DNA of 6,007 nucleotides from Clostridiales bacterium UBA8960 (GTDB lineage: Bacteria > Bacillota > Clostridia > Peptostreptococcales > Acidaminobacteraceae): positions 1 through 6,007 of the forward strand of contig DMYC01000352.1 of the NCBI GenBank assembly GCA_003482695.1, given 5' to 3'. This document shows, in pieces, positions 5,504-6,007 of this stretch (position 1 is the stretch's first letter; each line of letters starts with the position of its first letter). A program made the position numbers and the translations under genes. The notes under the pieces are model-generated. The model was not told the DNA's origin. It worked only from the letters and a program-made list of their open reading frames with translations, and did not search any database.

Positions 5504-5857
5504 TTACCTGTCTATTTCGAAAGTTTGATGCCAAATCCCTTCAGAATACGGCAATATCAAGTAGTCATAAGTCTCCGTTTGTGCGAACCTTACAATTTCC
5601 ATCATTCCAGGGCATTTAAATGGCGCTATTGCACATGACGTTTTGCTTATGTTATCACAATATGATATAGCTTTCAAAACGAAACGTGCTCCATCGCATT
5701 TTCGTATCAAAAGGTAGGTGGTTCCCGAACCTAACTGAGAACCGATATGATATTCTTCAAGTAGTGTGTTGCCGAAATCGCTTTGATAAAGATCGAATTC
5801 TACACTTGTTCCAAAGTCTTTTGTGCTCTTCAACATAACCTCACCCAATAGCGCCAT
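5504..5857 (-). CDS. Protein-kinase N-lobe-like small protein (no C-lobe)
   Basis: A 117-residue protein that I can place only loosely. Residues 35-65 resemble the start of a Ser/Thr kinase: EYHIGSQLGSG as strand 1 and glycine loop, YLLIRK as strand 2, and FVLKAI with Lys62 where the ATP-binding lysine sits. Residues 86-107 (MEIVRFAQ, then YDYLILPYSEG) look like strands 4 and 5 and the hinge. The chain ends there, so the catalytic loop (HRD), the DFG motif and the whole C-lobe are missing; no convincing alpha-C glutamate is seen. It cannot be an ordinary active kinase. It could be a gene remnant or a small regulator. Four cysteines (54, 67, 75, 82) are notable for its size. ATG at 5857 has AAGG only four bases upstream; ATG at 5836 (110 residues) has GAGG just two bases away. 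A terminator follows at once. The coding call is fair, the kinase relation tentative. Confidence 0.6.
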   Translation of the reverse strand: MALLGEVMLKSTKDFGTSVEFDLYQSDFGNTLLEEYHIGSQLGSGTTYLLIRKCDGARFVLKAISYCDNISKTSCAIAPFKCPGMMEIVRFAQTETYDYLILPYSEGIWHQTFEIDR

Positions 5858-5873
5858 AATGCCTTACTTGCTT

Positions 5874-5879
5874 ATCATA
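5874..5879 (-). promoter_or_regulatory. Possible -10 box of the kinase-like gene
   Basis: TATGAT on the minus strand matches TATAAT at five of six positions. It would give a leader of about 10 bases before ATG at 5857. No good -35 lies at the right distance, so this is a weak candidate. Confidence 0.3.
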
Positions 5880-5937
5880 CAGAAATAATCCGACAATTCA
5901 TTACTCATTTTGCATAGTTTTCAACCTTTTTTCTGTC

Positions 5938-5965
5938 TTGTTTGTATGATTTCATATGTTATAAT
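5938..5965 (+). promoter_or_regulatory. Extended -10 promoter of the gene at the right edge
   Basis: A perfect TATAAT (5960-5965) is preceded by TGT, giving an extended -10 element, with a weak TTGTTT (5938-5943) 16 bases upstream. It points out of the window on the plus strand and would start transcription near 5972, about 24 bases before the start codon at 5996. It diverges from the kinase-like gene across a 138-base AT-rich intergenic stretch in which I see nothing else. Confidence 0.6.
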
Positions 5966-5995
5966 GTTAAGTACATACTATCAATGGAGTTTGAA

Positions 5996-6007
5996 ATGGA
6001 TAATCAC
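5996..6007 (+). CDS. Start of an unidentified plus-strand gene (partial, runs off the right edge)
   Basis: Only four codons are visible (Met-Asp-Asn-His), so nothing can be said about the product. The call rests on GGAG at 5986-5989 placed six bases before the ATG, downstream of an extended -10 promoter at the expected distance. An in-frame ATG at 5984 lacks a ribosome binding site of its own and would make the GGAG coding, so the later ATG is preferred. This is the only gene on the plus strand, divergent from the kinase-like gene. Confidence 0.5.

Noticed and set aside
5858..5995. A small RNA or further small gene in the right-hand intergenic stretch
   Set aside because: It is AT-rich with promoter elements at each end, but no hairpin with a T-run and no short frame with a good ribosome binding site was seen.

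Overview
This window looks like chromosomal DNA from a low- to medium-GC Gram-positive bacterium, most likely Bacillota and perhaps a clostridial relative. The reasons are strong AGGAGG-type ribosome binding sites before almost every gene, TTGACA/TATAAT-type promoters, hairpin-plus-T-run terminators, a lipoprotein with a Gram-positive-style lipobox, and an M29 aminopeptidase close to the AmpS/AmpT type. The genus is inference. All complete genes lie on the minus strand, so the window reads from right to left. A single gene begins on the plus strand at the extreme right edge.

Right end (5463-6007): a plus-strand promoter, ribosome binding site and first four codons of an unknown gene run off the edge. 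Divergent from it is a 117-residue protein that resembles only the N-terminal lobe of a Ser/Thr protein kinase. It stops at the hinge and is closed by a strong terminator eight bases after its stop codon.

Middle (3516-5442): an M29 metallo-aminopeptidase gene has its own promoter and terminator. Five bases after that terminator's T-run starts the near-consensus promoter of a thioredoxin-type glutathione peroxidase. Just downstream of the peroxidase -10 box is a sequence resembling an OhrR/MarR-family operator, which would fit peroxide-responsive control.

Then (2650-3490) comes a secreted lipoprotein with a PrcB-C-like domain and a second, unassigned beta-rich domain. Its terminator is a perfect 12-bp-stem hairpin of the GGGGTC/GACCCC kind often seen in REP-like repeats.

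Left end (1-2645): an operon is driven by an extended -10 promoter that abuts that terminator. Its genes are a MoxR-type AAA+ ATPase, a DUF58 membrane-anchored protein and a polytopic membrane protein that runs off the left edge. MoxR and DUF58 proteins usually work together, with the ATPase acting as a chaperone-like factor for a von Willebrand-like partner at the membrane. The third gene is translationally coupled to the second by an ATGA overlap and probably belongs to the same system.

For six features (MoxR, lipoprotein, peroxidase, aminopeptidase, kinase-like ORF, right-edge gene) the start was chosen by ribosome binding site rather than by longest reading frame. No stretch over 300 bases lacks a gene; the longest gap is 5858-5995. 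I saw no RNA genes, CRISPR arrays or insertion sequences. I did not find a clearly new multi-gene system. The least ordinary items are the half-kinase, the candidate peroxidase operator, and the REP-like terminator fused to the moxR promoter.
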